From Glycomyces dulcitolivorans (GTDB lineage: Bacteria; Actinomycetota; Actinomycetes; Mycobacteriales; Micromonosporaceae): a stretch of DNA of 64,000 bases. Of the stretch, positions 17,248 through 26,928 are shown piece by piece. The translations under genes were made by a program, and so were the position numbers. The notes beneath the pieces are model-generated. The model saw nothing but the letters and a program-made list of their open reading frames with translations, was not told the DNA's origin and did not search any database. The stretch spans positions 36,088 to 100,087 of the forward strand of contig NZ_QFRW01000096.1 in assembly GCF_003265355.1 (NCBI RefSeq), given 5' to 3'. Within the stretch, counting starts at the first letter, position 1, and each line of letters starts with the position of its first letter.

Positions 17248-18335
17248 GCGAGGGTCCGGGGAGGTTGGCCTGCGGTTTTGAGGAGGGCGTTGAAGCGGTC
17301 GATGGCGAGGTTCTCGTCGGGGAAGAGGTTGACTTCGAGGGCGAGGTCGACGATCTGTCCGAAGTGCTCGATGGAGCGGGCGGATTCGAGGCCGCCGACC
17401 ATTTTGAAGTGGTTCTGGTAGCCGGAGAGCCAGGCGAGGAAGACGACGCCGGTCTTGTAGTTGAAGGTGGGGGCTTCGAAGACCTTGCGGGCCAAGGGCA
17501 CCGTCGGGTCGAGGATCGCGTGGAAGCCGGCCACGTCGCCGTCGTCGAGGCGCTTGACGGCCTGCGAGGCGAGGGGCGCGAGGGGGTCGAAGATGCCCAG
17601 GAGGGCGTCGGAGTGGCCGAACTCGTCGCCGGCGATGAGGCGCGGGTAGTTGAAGTCGTCGCCGGTGTAGCAGCGGACGCCTTCAGGGAGCCTGCGGCGC
17701 AGCGAGATTTCGGCCTCGGCGTCCAGGAGGCTCATCTTGATGCCGTCGATTTTCGCGGCGTTCTCACTGATGATCTCCACGAAGACGTCTGCGGCTTCTT
17801 CGAGATTCCCTGTGCCCCAGTAGCCTTCCAGCGCCGGGTCGAACATCGGGCCCAGCCAGTGGAGGATCGCCTTGCCGCTGACTTCGCCGAGCAGCTCGGC
17901 GTACAGGGCCTTGTACTCGTCGGGGCCCTTGGCACTCGCCGCAAGCGCCCTGGAGCACATGAGGATCGTGCCCGCACCGGCGTCCTCGACCACCGCGAGC
18001 TGTTCGAGGTAGGCCGCGCGGATGTCGTCGATCGTCGCGGGGGCCGCGCCGAGCTGGTCGGTGCCGACGCCGCAGGCGAGGAGGTCGTCGGGGCCGGCGG
18101 CCTCGGCGGAGCGGCGGATGAGCTGCTTGGTGGCGTCCCAGTCGAGGCCCATGCCGCGCTGGGCGGTGTCCATGGCGTCGGCGACGCCGAGGCCGAGGTC
18201 CCACAGGTGGCGGCGGAAGCCGATGGTCGCGTCCCAGTCGACCGCGGCGGGGCGGCCGGGGCCGTTGTCGGCCAAGGGGTTCGCGACGACGTGCGCGGCG
18301 GAGTAGATGACGCGGGAGGTGAACTCGCGGGTCAC
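17244..18335 (-). CDS. DUF993 protein (dihydrodipicolinate synthase-like aldolase fold)
   Basis: A 363-residue protein of the DUF993 family, distantly related to class I DapA-type TIM barrels. Typical stretches are HVVANPLADNGPGRPAAVDWD at the start, GIKMSLLDAEAEISLRRRLP (the strand where DapA has its Schiff-base Lys) and RCYTGDDFNYPRLIAGD. It probably catalyses an aldol-type or retro-aldol step on a sugar acid. Both ends overlap neighbours by 4 bp, so the operon is translationally coupled. Confidence 0.88.
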   Translation of the reverse strand: MTREFTSRVIYSAAHVVANPLADNGPGRPAAVDWDATIGFRRHLWDLGLGVADAMDTAQRGMGLDWDATKQLIRRSAEAAGPDDLLACGVGTDQLGAAPATIDDIRAAYLEQLAVVEDAGAGTILMCSRALAASAKGPDEYKALYAELLGEVSGKAILHWLGPMFDPALEGYWGTGNLEEAADVFVEIISENAAKIDGIKMSLLDAEAEISLRRRLPEGVRCYTGDDFNYPRLIAGDEFGHSDALLGIFDPLAPLASQAVKRLDDGDVAGFHAILDPTVPLARKVFEAPTFNYKTGVVFLAWLSGYQNHFKMVGGLESARSIEHFGQIVDLALEVNLFPDENLAIDRFNALLKTAGQPPRTLA

Positions 18336-19489
18336 AGGACCAGCTCCTCAAGCTCGATGCGGCGGCCCTCGCGCGCGGACCGGTAGCCGGCCTCGGCGAG
18401 CTGGACGCCGCGGGCGGCGGCCAGGAAGTCATGGTGCCACGGCTCGTCGTCCACCACGTGGCGAAGGAACTCTTCCCACTGGAGCTTGAAGCCGTTGTCG
18501 AACACCTCGTTGTCGGGCACCTCGTGCCACTGCTGCCGGAAGGGGATCGGCTGGTCGATGTCGGGGTTCCACACGGGCTTGGGGGTGTGCGCGCGGTGCT
18601 GGGCGCGGGCCTTGCGCAGGCCGGCGATCGCCGAGCCCTCGGTGCCGTCGACGTGGAACTCGACGAGCTCCTCGCGGTCGACGCGGGTGGCCCAGGACGA
18701 GTTCATCTGGACGACGGTGCCGTCGACGAGCTCGAAGATCGCGTACGCGGCGTCGTCGGCGGTCGCGGTGTACGGCTGCCCCTGCTCGTCGAAGCGCTCC
18801 GGAATGTGGGTGGTCACGTTCGCGATGACCGACTTGATCGGCGAGCCGAACGTGCCTTCGAGCAGGTAGGACCAGTGAGGGAACATGTCCAGGACCATGC
18901 CGCCGCCGTCCTCGGCGCGGTAGTTCCAGGAGGGCCGCTGGGCCTCCTGCCAGTCGCCTTCGAAGACCCAGTAGCCGAATTCGCCGCGCACGGACAGGAC
19001 GCGGCCGAAGAAGCGGGAGTCGACCAGGCGCTTGAGCTTGCGCAGGCCGGGCAGGTACAGCTTGTCGGCGACCGCGCCGTTCTTGACGCCGGCGTCGCGG
19101 GCGGTCCGGGCCAGGGAGAGCGCGTCTTCGAGGCTGGTCGCGATGGGCTTCTCGGTGTACACGTGCTTGCCGGCCTTGATGGCGGCGTTGACGGCGGCGA
19201 GGCGGTGCTGCGTCGTCAGCGCGTCGAAGTAGATCCCGATCGACTCGTCGTTCAGCGCCTCGTCGAGGCTGGTCGTGTACTTGTCGAGCCCGTGGCGCTC
19301 GGCGACCGCGGCGAGCTTGTCGGCGCTGCGGCCGACGAGGGTCAGCTCGGGCCAGATGACGCCGCCGTCGGCGCGCTGGACGCCGCCCTGCTCGCGGATG
19401 GCCAGGAGCGAGCGCACGAGGTGCTGGCGGTAGCCCATGCGCCCGGTCACGCCGTTGAGGGCGATGCCGACGGTGATTCTCTCTGCCAT
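18332..19489 (-). CDS. Gfo/Idh/MocA family oxidoreductase
   Basis: A 385-residue NAD(P)-dependent dehydrogenase for a sugar or cyclitol. I chose the ATG at 19489 because GGAG lies 10 bp before it and the Rossmann strand ITVGIALNGVTGRMGYRQHLV begins right after; an earlier ATG at 19516 exists. The nucleotide motif is unusual (NGVTGRMG instead of GxGxxG). The family EKP motif is present (YTEKPIATSLEDA), and the expected catalytic region includes DMFPHWSYLLEG. It is first in the operon, with a LacI-type operator just upstream. Confidence 0.92.
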   Translation of the reverse strand: MAERITVGIALNGVTGRMGYRQHLVRSLLAIREQGGVQRADGGVIWPELTLVGRSADKLAAVAERHGLDKYTTSLDEALNDESIGIYFDALTTQHRLAAVNAAIKAGKHVYTEKPIATSLEDALSLARTARDAGVKNGAVADKLYLPGLRKLKRLVDSRFFGRVLSVRGEFGYWVFEGDWQEAQRPSWNYRAEDGGGMVLDMFPHWSYLLEGTFGSPIKSVIANVTTHIPERFDEQGQPYTATADDAAYAIFELVDGTVVQMNSSWATRVDREELVEFHVDGTEGSAIAGLRKARAQHRAHTPKPVWNPDIDQPIPFRQQWHEVPDNEVFDNGFKLQWEEFLRHVVDDEPWHHDFLAAARGVQLAEAGYRSAREGRRIELEELVL

Positions 19490-19512
19490 AGGGATCTGCT
19501 CCAGATGATAAG

Positions 19513-19524
19513 GCAAGCGCTTTC
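19513..19524. promoter_or_regulatory. LacI-family operator upstream of sugar operon
   Basis: GCAAGCGCTTTC is a near-palindrome centred on the CG typical of LacI-family sites. It lies 24 bp before the start of the oxidoreductase gene, a repressing position. No LacI-type regulator gene is in the window. Confidence 0.55.
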
Positions 19525-19634
19525 ATACAGTCTTGTGAAGCATACAGCAATATCGGGCCGGTTTGAAAGCGGTCTCTACACAGATTTACACAAGTCGATG
19601 CGTCTCGTCCAGGTGTTGCGCCCCTGGACAACAC

Positions 19635-19664
19635 GCGACCCCGGTCCGAACGGACCGGGGTCGC
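19635..19664. terminator. Terminator hairpin after the SseB/19674 operon
   Basis: A 14-bp perfect stem (GCGACCCCGGTCCG and its complement) with a 2-nt centre lies 10 bp downstream of the minus-strand gene ending at 19674. There is no clear T-tract. Confidence 0.75.
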
Positions 19665-19673
19665 AAGTGTCGT

Positions 19674-20036
19674 CTAGAGGTACTGCTCGCTGATGTCGGT
19701 GACCTCTTCGGCCGGGGCCCAGATCTGGTACACCCCGTTGTCGTAGGGCTCCAGGCCCAGCGCGCGGGCCGTGTCCGAGCGCCCGCCCCGGTATTCGAGC
19801 CGGTACCAGTCGCCGGAGGCCCCCAGCAGCAGGAACGGCTCCCCGCGCCAGGTGCAGACCGTGCGCACGTAGAAGAAGTCCTCCAGCTCGCCGATCGGCA
19901 CGCCACGGCGGTAGCGCCCCTCGGCGACCTGCACGAACCCGTCGCCGCCGGTCGGCGAGTAGAGCCGCACATGGGCCCCGTCGGGGCTGGAGTCGTACTC
20001 GGCGCCCTTCCAGCGGGCGATGTAGCCGTCGCGCAT
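19674..20036 (-). CDS. Hypothetical protein, 120 aa
   Basis: The ATG overlaps the stop of the large upstream gene by one base (TGATG), so translation is coupled. The protein is soluble and rich in aromatic residues, with alternating strands such as GAHVRLYSPTGGDGFVQV and WRGEPFLLLGASGDWYRLEYRG, suggesting a small beta-barrel. No family is recognised. Its partner upstream is an SseB-domain protein, and the two probably act together. Confidence 0.75.
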   Translation of the reverse strand: MRDGYIARWKGAEYDSSPDGAHVRLYSPTGGDGFVQVAEGRYRRGVPIGELEDFFYVRTVCTWRGEPFLLLGASGDWYRLEYRGGRSDTARALGLEPYDNGVYQIWAPAEEVTDISEQYL

Positions 20037-22411
20037 CAGCCGTCCTTCCAGTCACTGGTGCGGTGGTCGAGGACGGACGCCGCCCGCTCCTCGGGCTTGG
20101 GCCGCACCAGGTCGTAGTGCCCGTCGGCGTCGCCCCAGGCCTCGCCGAGCGCGCTGTCGTAGCCGCCGCCCGCCGCGTACCCGTAGGCCTCGCCCATCGG
20201 TCCGGCCGGGGGCGGGACGTCGGCGGGCGCCGGAGCCGGCGGCAGCGCCGGGACGGAGGGCGCCTCGATGGCGGCCGGGCCGCCGAAGGCGCCGTCGACC
20301 GGGGTCCACTCACGGGTGTCGGAGTCGTACAGGGCCAGCTCGGTGACCTCGCCGCGCGAGTCGATCCGGAGGATCTTCGCGCCGTGCGGCAGCCGCACCG
20401 AGTCGACCTTGTGCTCGGGGATGCGGTCCTCGGGGGACTCCGAGGGCGCGAACCCGTCGCCGCGGAACGGGCCGGGCTCGACGACCGTGCCGCCGCGGGA
20501 CTCCGCGGTCGGGAAGTCGTTGCCGCCGATCGCGGCCGGGTACAGGTCGGTCCGGTAGCCGACCCAGCGGAGCACGTGCACCGAGTCGTCGGTGGGGCTG
20601 AAGTCCTCGCTGGAGCGGATGAGCCCGAGCGCCAGGTACAGCTGCGCGGGCGTGCGCAGGTGGTCCACGGCCTCGGCCGGGTGCACGAAGCCGCCGACGC
20701 GGTCGTAGCCGCGCTCCAGGTAGAACGGCACCTGGTGGTGCGGGATGGTCTTCTGCCACAGGACCGGCTGCACGCGGTGCGCGGGCGAGGCCGCGCGCGC
20801 GGCGGCGGCGTGGCGCTTCTCCATCTCGCGGGCGAACACGAGCAGGTCCTTGGCCTCGGCCCACTTCAGCAGCGGTTCGATCTCGGGCCCGGACATGTTG
20901 GCGCCCACCGAGGTCCCGGGGTTGACGTACAGCGCGTAGTCCTGGCCCGGCCAGTGCTGGATGAGCCACCCGAACGGGACGGTGGTGTGCGGGGTGTCCT
21001 CGCCGGAGCGCTCGGCCATGCGGGCCTCGGTGGTGTACACCGTGATCCCGATGTTGCCGTCGACGACGTCGCTGGCCCACCGGAACGCCGGGTCGCCGAC
21101 CCGCAGGTGCGCGGCCTCGGGGTCGCCGATCGGCAGGATCACGCTGGCGCACAGCAGGGTCTGGAGGAACCCGGCGGTGTCGCCGGTCGACGCCGCTTCA
21201 GCCAGGAGCGGCTCGGCGGTCTCGCCGTTGAGCTCCACCGGCTGCGCCGCGGCCTTCGCCTGCGGCTCGGGCTCGGCCGCGGGCCGGCGTCCGAACGCGC
21301 TCGACATCGACGCGAACGCCTCGGCCGTGCGCGGCTCCTCCGGCTGCCCGGGCGTGCCGAACGCGTCCCCGGAGGAGTAGGTCTCCGGGTACGACACCGG
21401 CGCCGGGGCGCGGGTCGGCAGCGTCGTCGGGTCGGGCTGCTGGTCGCGCAGCCAGTCCGGCGCGTCGGGCCACTGGTCCTGCGGGGACGGCCACTGCGGC
21501 TCGGCCGGGAAGGCCTCCCCGCGCGGCTGCGACCCGAAGCTTTGCGGCTGGGACGTGTAGCCCTGGGGCTGCGACGGGTTGTAGCTCTGCTGCGGCGAAC
21601 CGAAGCCCTGCGGCTGCGACCCGATCCCCTGGGGCTGCGAGTAGCCGCGCGGCTGCGAGCCGAAGCTCTGCGGCTGCGGCGTGAAGTCCTGCGGGGGCTG
21701 CTGGAACGACTGCTGGGACGGCTGCGACTGGAACTGGTCGCCGAAGCCCTGCGGCTCGGCGTCCTCGCGCGGCGGCTGGCGCAGCGGCAGGCCCGCGTTC
21801 GTGGTCCCGCCGACCGTCGAGTTCTGGCCGCTGTTCAAGTCCGAGGACCGGCGCGGCGCGGGCGGGACGTCCGGGATCGGCGGCGGCGGGGGCATGAAGC
21901 TCTCGCGCTGCGCCGGCGGCGCCAGCGGGTTCGCGAACGGGTCCGGGTCGCTGCGGGTCGCGGCGAAGCGGTCCTCGCGGTACGGCTCGGCGGGCGCCGG
22001 GGCCGGTGCCGGGTCGGACGGGACGGTCGTCATGCCCTGGGCGACTTGGGAGACGAACCAGGCCGGCAGGTATCCCTCGATCGGGAGGCCGGGGTTGACC
22101 GCCAGCCACCACTCCTCGTCGGGCCACGCCTCGGCGAGCGACTGGAACGTCACGCGCCGCGACGATCCGGCGTTGTCGCGCAGGCACACCTGGAGCGCCG
22201 ACTCGGACGTGAAGGCCAAGATGTGCGTGCGGTCGTCCGTGGTCCACGTGGCCCACGTGTCGGCTCCCGTGCCGTTGACCCCCTCATAGGACAGTGGGAG
22301 CACAAGTTCGATCTGCGCCAGGATGCGGAAGTATCCGTCCTGGTCCTCGGCTCGCAGCGCTTCTCTGAGGCGGTGCTCGATCTCGTTACTCGGTTCCCAC
22401 ATCGATCCCAC
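20036..22411 (-). CDS. Two-domain SseB-like protein with Gln-rich linker
   Basis: The GTG at 22411 has GAAGGG 5 bp upstream; an ATG at 22402 is also possible. Residues 5-130 resemble an SseB domain (IEHRLREALRAEDQDGYFRILAQ, WWLAVNPGLPIEGYLPAWFV). Residues about 395-520 repeat that layout (EPLLAEAASTGDTAGFLQTLL, YALYVNPGTSVGANM). Between them lies a long disordered region with many copies of a QPQGFGSQ-like motif (about 215-300). The C-terminal 250 residues hold another folded part (LERGYDRVGGFVHPAEAVDHLRTPAQLYLALGL) and a Pro/Ala tail. SseB domains are linked to protein secretion and ESX-type systems in actinobacteria; a mycosin gene lies divergently next door. Confidence 0.8.
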   Translation of the reverse strand: MGSMWEPSNEIEHRLREALRAEDQDGYFRILAQIELVLPLSYEGVNGTGADTWATWTTDDRTHILAFTSESALQVCLRDNAGSSRRVTFQSLAEAWPDEEWWLAVNPGLPIEGYLPAWFVSQVAQGMTTVPSDPAPAPAPAEPYREDRFAATRSDPDPFANPLAPPAQRESFMPPPPPIPDVPPAPRRSSDLNSGQNSTVGGTTNAGLPLRQPPREDAEPQGFGDQFQSQPSQQSFQQPPQDFTPQPQSFGSQPRGYSQPQGIGSQPQGFGSPQQSYNPSQPQGYTSQPQSFGSQPRGEAFPAEPQWPSPQDQWPDAPDWLRDQQPDPTTLPTRAPAPVSYPETYSSGDAFGTPGQPEEPRTAEAFASMSSAFGRRPAAEPEPQAKAAAQPVELNGETAEPLLAEAASTGDTAGFLQTLLCASVILPIGDPEAAHLRVGDPAFRWASDVVDGNIGITVYTTEARMAERSGEDTPHTTVPFGWLIQHWPGQDYALYVNPGTSVGANMSGPEIEPLLKWAEAKDLLVFAREMEKRHAAAARAASPAHRVQPVLWQKTIPHHQVPFYLERGYDRVGGFVHPAEAVDHLRTPAQLYLALGLIRSSEDFSPTDDSVHVLRWVGYRTDLYPAAIGGNDFPTAESRGGTVVEPGPFRGDGFAPSESPEDRIPEHKVDSVRLPHGAKILRIDSRGEVTELALYDSDTREWTPVDGAFGGPAAIEAPSVPALPPAPAPADVPPPAGPMGEAYGYAAGGGYDSALGEAWGDADGHYDLVRPKPEERAASVLDHRTSDWKDG

Positions 22412-22600
22412 TCAGCCCTTCCCCCCTACCGGTCTTGGATGGGGCGGTGTCGAGCGAACGCGGCGTCCCCTCGCGATGGTCACCGTAACGCGAGGGCGTT
22501 GTCAAGCTTCGTTCAGTAGGCTGACAATAACGAAATCATAAAGGCGAACGCGTGTCATTCCCACGCTGTGGGCCTGTCGCTGTGTAACGATCCCGCTCTG

Positions 22601-23719
22601 ATGGGGAACCGCACCGCTCGATACACGATGGCCTGCGTCTGCTCGACGCTGTTGGCGCTCTTGCTGTCCGCGCCCGCCGGGGCCGCCTCCCCGGTCCCGT
22701 GGCAGGTCGCCGCGGCCGGGGCGCCGACGGCGTGGCCCGTCGCGGACGGCGAGGGGGTCGTGGTCGCCGTGATCGACTCCGGCGTCGACGCCGACCACCC
22801 CGACCTGCAGGGGGCCGTCCTCCCGGGCCGCAGCTACGTCGACGCCGACCCCGGCGCCGAACCGCGGCTCCTCGCTCTGGGTTCGGACGAGGACCCGGTC
22901 TACGAGCGGGCCTTCGGGCAGGCCGACCCGGTCGGCCACGGCACCGCCGTCGCGAGCCTCATCGCGGGCCGCCCCGGCGGCGGCAACCCCGGGGTCGCCC
23001 CCGAGGCGACGATCCTGCCCGTGCGCGTCCTCGACGACGAGAACCGCTACCACGATTCGGCGATGGTCGGCGCGGCCGTCCGCTGGGCCGTCGACAACGG
23101 CGCCGACGTCGTCAACCTGTCCCTCGGCGGCCACTACGACTCCGCGCCGTTCGCCGAGGCGATCGCCTACGCCGAGCACCACGACGTGGTCGTGGTCGCC
23201 TGCACCGGGAACCAGAAGCAGGGCGTCGCAGATGAAGAGGTGTGGTTCCCCGCCCGCATCGACACCGTCCTGGCCGTCACCGGCACCGACCGGGACGGCG
23301 AGCGCTGGCAGACCGCCGTCACCGGCGACGGCGTGGACCTGGCCGCGCCGGGCGCGGAGCTGACGGCCGCCGACGCCCGCGGCGGGCACAAGACCGTGAC
23401 CGGCACGTCCTTCGCGTCGGCGATCGTCTCGGGCGCCGCGGCCCTGGTCCGCTCGGCGCATCCGGACTGGTCGGCCGCGCAGGTGCGCCGGGCCCTGGTC
23501 TCGACCGCGAATCCCGGCGGCGAGGATCTGGGGGCCGGGATCGTCGACGCGGGCGCGGCCGTGGCCGCGGACGTCTCGGTGACCGAGGCGCCCGAATCGG
23601 TCCCGACGGTGTGGAGCGCGGCGGCGACGGCCGCCGGCGGCGGGCTGCTGGGCCTGGGTGCGCTGCTGCTGCGAGGCCGCAGGCGGTTGCCGGTGCGCCC
23701 GCGTACCATGGCGGGGTGA
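22601..23719 (+). CDS. mycP: Mycosin-like S8 serine protease
   Basis: A membrane-anchored subtilisin-type protease of 372 residues. A signal peptide (ending near GAAS) leads to the catalytic Asp in [13 protein letters not shown], His in [12 protein letters not shown] and Ser in [17 protein letters not shown]-terminal membrane helix (about 335-358) is followed by basic residues. This is the plan of mycosins, which process and stabilise type VII secretion systems, but no other ESX gene is in the window. The start is uncertain: the ATG at 22601 has no good ribosome binding site, and a GTG at 22568 is open too. Confidence 0.88.
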   Translation: MGNRTARYTMACVCSTLLALLLSAPAGAASPVPWQVAAAGAPTAWPVADGEGVVVAVIDSGVDADHPDLQGAVLPGRSYVDADPGAEPRLLALGSDEDPVYERAFGQADPVGHGTAVASLIAGRPGGGNPGVAPEATILPVRVLDDENRYHDSAMVGAAVRWAVDNGADVVNLSLGGHYDSAPFAEAIAYAEHHDVVVVACTGNQKQGVADEEVWFPARIDTVLAVTGTDRDGERWQTAVTGDGVDLAAPGAELTAADARGGHKTVTGTSFASAIVSGAAALVRSAHPDWSAAQVRRALVSTANPGGEDLGAGIVDAGAAVAADVSVTEAPESVPTVWSAAATAAGGGLLGLGALLLRGRRRLPVRPRTMAG

Positions 23720-24507
23720 CCGCCGCCGACGCCCGAAAAGGCACAGAATCCGAGCTGGCGAAGAAGCGCCGCGCCCGCGTCATCGACCGCCTCCTCGCCG
23801 CGGCCCACCCCGACGCCCACTGCGAGCTCGACTACTCCAATCCGCTCGAACTGGCCGTCGCCACGATCCTCTCGGCCCAGTGCACCGACGTCCGCGTCAA
23901 CCTCACGACCCCGGCCCTGTTCGCGAAGTACCGCGACGCCGACGACTACGCCGAGGCGAACCCCGAGGACGTCGAGGAGATCATCCGGCCGACCGGCTTC
24001 TACCGCAACAAGACCCGCTCGATCATCGGCCTCGGCAAGGCCCTCGTGGCCGACCACGACGGGAAGCTCCCCGAAGGCATGGACGACCTGGTGAAGCTCC
24101 CCGGGATCGGCCGCAAGACCGCGAACGTCATCCGCGGCAACGCCTTCGGCGTCCCCGGCATCACCGTCGACACTCACATGATCCGGATAACGAACCGGCT
24201 GGGGCTCGTCGACGGCAAGGACCCGGTGAAGCTGGAGTTCCAGCTCCAGAAGCTCGTCGAGCCCCGCGAGTGGACCATGTTCTCCCACCGCATCATCTTC
24301 CACGGCCGCCGCGTCTGCATCGCCCGCAAACCCGCGTGCGGCGCGTGCACGCTCGCCGCGCACTGCCCCTCCTTCGGCGAGGGCCCCACCGACCCGGCCG
24401 AGGCCGCGAAGCTCCTCAAGGGCGACAACGTCGACGAGCTGATCCGCTTGGCGGCTGCCGCCGAAGGCGGTTCAAGAGGGCACAGCGAGCACGCGGTGGG
24501 CGCGTGA
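23716..24507 (+). CDS. nth: Endonuclease III
   Basis: A DNA glycosylase/AP lyase of base excision repair, acting on oxidised pyrimidines. The GTG overlaps the mycosin stop by 4 bp. The 263 residues include the helix-hairpin-helix [14 protein letters not shown] with the catalytic Lys, the catalytic Asp in ITVDTHMIR, and the 4Fe-4S ligands in [17 protein letters not shown]. Gene order nth, thioredoxin-like, Nudix, marP, crp is the same as around Rv3671c-Rv3676 of M. tuberculosis. Confidence 0.97.
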   Translation: MTAADARKGTESELAKKRRARVIDRLLAAAHPDAHCELDYSNPLELAVATILSAQCTDVRVNLTTPALFAKYRDADDYAEANPEDVEEIIRPTGFYRNKTRSIIGLGKALVADHDGKLPEGMDDLVKLPGIGRKTANVIRGNAFGVPGITVDTHMIRITNRLGLVDGKDPVKLEFQLQKLVEPREWTMFSHRIIFHGRRVCIARKPACGACTLAAHCPSFGEGPTDPAEAAKLLKGDNVDELIRLAAAAEGGSRGHSEHAVGA

Positions 24508-25058
24508 GACGACTCCTCGCGGCCCTGCCGCTCCTGTTCCTCGCGGCCTGCTCCGGTTCACCCGCTGACACCGAGACCGCGGACGACTCGAACGAACCGA
24601 CCTGGTCCGTCGCCTGCGCCGGCGGCGCCGTCCCGATCGCCGACGTCGGGGACCTCGAACTCGACTGCCTCGGCGACGGCACAGCGACCGCGGTCGGCAC
24701 CTCCGGGAAGCCCCTGGTCGTGGTCCTGTGGGCCAGCTGGTGCCTGCCGTGCCAGGACGAGGCCCCCGAGATCGAGGCGTTCTTCCAAGCCAATGCCGCC
24801 CAGGTCGACGTCCTCGGCGTCGACACCGGCGACATCGACGACCGCGGCCGCTGGTTCGCCGAGGACTTCGGCATGACCTACCCGTCCGTGGCCGACCCCG
24901 ACGAGGCGATCCGGACCTCCCTCGGCGTCCCGGCCCTCCCCGGCATCGCGCTCGTCGCCCCCGACGGCACCGTCGAGCAGCTCATCATCGAGTCCGGCAC
25001 GACCGCCGAGAGCCTCACCGCGGCCGCCGAGGCCGCGTTCGGCCTGGAGCTGGCGTGA
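24504..25058 (+). CDS. TlpA-like thioredoxin lipoprotein
   Basis: A 184-residue membrane-anchored thiol oxidoreductase facing outward. The GTG start overlaps nth by 4 bp. The lipobox LAAC puts the lipidated Cys at about residue 16. The thioredoxin-fold active site is WCLPC, within [20 protein letters not shown], and the cis-Pro loop is in [10 protein letters not shown]. It corresponds in position to the Rv3673c-type protein between nth and the Nudix gene in mycobacteria. Confidence 0.93.
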   Translation: MRRLLAALPLLFLAACSGSPADTETADDSNEPTWSVACAGGAVPIADVGDLELDCLGDGTATAVGTSGKPLVVVLWASWCLPCQDEAPEIEAFFQANAAQVDVLGVDTGDIDDRGRWFAEDFGMTYPSVADPDEAIRTSLGVPALPGIALVAPDGTVEQLIIESGTTAESLTAAAEAAFGLELA

Positions 25059-25705
25059 CGCAGAACCCCGAGTGGTGGGGGCCGCTCCTCAAAGCCGCAG
25101 CTGAAGCGCAGGGGCCTACGGCCGAGCGCGTCATCGAAGGCCACCTGCGCCCTTACGAAGAGGAGCACGCCCGGACCGCCGCGGTCCTGGTTCTCTTGTG
25201 CGACAGCGAACCCGGCCCCACGGTCCTGCTCCAGCAGCGGGCCGCGACGCTGCGCCACCACCCCGGCGAGGTCGCGTTCCCCGGCGGCGCGGCCGACCCC
25301 GGCGACGCCGACGCGGCCGCCACCGCGCTCCGCGAAGCCGCCGAGGAACTCGCCGTCGACCCCGCCACCGTCAGCGTCGGCGCGACCCTGCCGCCGCTGT
25401 GGATCCCCGTGTCCGGCTTCGCCGTCACGCCCGTGCTCGCCCTGTGGCGCCGCCCCCACACGGTCGCGCCCCAGGCCGCCTCCGAAGTCGCCGCCGCCCA
25501 CCAGGTGCCGCTCCCGGTCCTCGCCGACCCCGCCTCGCGCGGCACCGTCGGGTACCCGTCGGGACGCAGCGGACCGGGCTTCCAGGTCGCCGGTGTGCCC
25601 TTGATTTGGGGGTTCACCGCCGGGGTACTGTCGTGGCTGTTGGACCTGGGCGGCTGGTCCCGCCCCTGGGACCGGGACCGCGCCATGGAACTCGAAGGGC
25701 GCTAG
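25055..25705 (+). CDS. Nudix hydrolase, CoA pyrophosphatase type
   Basis: A 216-residue Nudix protein. The GTG overlaps the previous gene by 4 bp. The Nudix box starts GGAADPGDADAAATALREA and continues with AEEL. It is preceded by LRHHPGEVAFPGG, the extended motif typical of CoA pyrophosphatases (NudL), which split CoA to 3',5'-ADP and phosphopantetheine. It lies in the conserved nth-marP block. Confidence 0.93.
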   Translation: MTQNPEWWGPLLKAAAEAQGPTAERVIEGHLRPYEEEHARTAAVLVLLCDSEPGPTVLLQQRAATLRHHPGEVAFPGGAADPGDADAAATALREAAEELAVDPATVSVGATLPPLWIPVSGFAVTPVLALWRRPHTVAPQAASEVAAAHQVPLPVLADPASRGTVGYPSGRSGPGFQVAGVPLIWGFTAGVLSWLLDLGGWSRPWDRDRAMELEGR

Positions 25706-25725
25706 CGGCTCTCGACGATTGCGGG

Positions 25726-26928
25726 GTGGCGATGAGCGCGAGTGGTTCGGGAATCGTGGTCGACGTGATCATCGTGCTCCTGGCGCTCCTGTTCGCGATC
25801 AACGGCTACCGGCAGGGCTTCATCCTCTCGGCCGCGACGTTCCTCGGCTTCCTCGGCGGCGCCATCCTCGGCATCAACATCGCCCCGTGGGCCGCTGACT
25901 TCTACCGCGAGCCGATCGCCAAACTCGTCGTCGCCCTCGTCATCGTCTTCGCGCTCGCCCTCGGCGGCCAGGCCCTCATGACCGCCATCGGCTACCGCCT
26001 CCGCAAGAAGCTGAAGACCAACGGCTCCAGGCGCGTCGACCACTACCTGGGCCCGGTCATCTCCGTCGTCGCGGTCCTGCTCGTGACGTGGATGGCCGCC
26101 GCGCCCCTGGCGAGCCTGCCGCTCCCGGCGATCTCCGCCGCGGTCCGCAACTCCAGCATCGTCGGCGGCATCGACGACAACATGCCCGAGGCCGTGCGCG
26201 GCGTCTACGACCGCCTCCGCGAGGAGCTGAACACCTCGGGGATGCCGAACATCTTCTACGGCATCGACCCGACGCAGGTCCGCGACGTCGACCCGCCCGA
26301 CCCCGAACTCGCCGCGTCCGAAGTCGTCGTGAACGCCGAGGACTCCGTCCTCAAGGTCCACGGCACGGCCGACTCCTGCGACCGCCAGATCGAGGGCTCC
26401 AGCTTCGTGTACGACGACGAGCTCGTCGTCACCAACGCGCACGTGGTCGCCGGGACCGACGACGTCCGCGTCGAGTCCGACGGGGACCTCCTCGAAGCCG
26501 AGGTGATCGTCTTCGAGCCCGAGAAGGACCTCGCGATCCTCCACGTCCCCGACCTCGACGCCGACCCGCTCCCCATCGAGTCCGCGACCGCCGACTCCGG
26601 CGCCGACGCGATCGTCCTCGGCTACCCCGGCGGCGGCCCGTACACGGCCACGGCCGCGCGGGTCCGCGAGGCGCGCATCGTGACCGGCCCCGACATCTAC
26701 GAGGACGGCACCGTCACCCGCGAGGTCTACCAGCTGTACGCCCAGATCATCGGCGGCAACTCCGGCGGCCCGCTCATCAACCCCGACGGCGAGGTGATCG
26801 GCGTGATCTTCGCGGCCGCCGTCGACGACCCCGAGACCGGCTACGCGCTCACCATGGACGAGTCCGAGGCCGTCCTCGACGCGGGCCGCACCGCGAGCGG
26901 GTCCGTGGGGACCGGTTCCTGCACGTGA
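25726..26928 (+). CDS. marP: MarP-like membrane serine protease
   Basis: MarP is a periplasmic-facing protease needed for acid and oxidative resistance in mycobacteria. Residues 1-170 form a CvpA-type region with four membrane helices. The C-terminal chymotrypsin-fold domain has His in VVTNAHVVAG, Asp in PEKDLAILHV and Ser in IIGGNSGGPLIN. Two Cys, one in the DSCDRQIEG segment and one four residues from the end (GTGSCT), match the disulfide that controls the M. tuberculosis enzyme. Start GTG 25726 or ATG 25732; neither has a strong ribosome binding site. Confidence 0.93.
   Translation: MAMSASGSGIVVDVIIVLLALLFAINGYRQGFILSAATFLGFLGGAILGINIAPWAADFYREPIAKLVVALVIVFALALGGQALMTAIGYRLRKKLKTNGSRRVDHYLGPVISVVAVLLVTWMAAAPLASLPLPAISAAVRNSSIVGGIDDNMPEAVRGVYDRLREELNTSGMPNIFYGIDPTQVRDVDPPDPELAASEVVVNAEDSVLKVHGTADSCDRQIEGSSFVYDDELVVTNAHVVAGTDDVRVESDGDLLEAEVIVFEPEKDLAILHVPDLDADPLPIESATADSGADAIVLGYPGGGPYTATAARVREARIVTGPDIYEDGTVTREVYQLYAQIIGGNSGGPLINPDGEVIGVIFAAAVDDPETGYALTMDESEAVLDAGRTASGSVGTGSCT

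Noticed and set aside
21530..21760. CRISPR-like or tandem DNA repeat
   Set aside because: The periodic sequence encodes the Gln-rich linker of the SseB-like protein; unit length and sequence vary as in a coding repeat.
20063..22519. 818-codon frame opposite the SseB-like gene
   Set aside because: Arg/Gly/Val-rich shadow; the minus strand carries SseB-like domains, a start with ribosome binding site and a coupled downstream gene.
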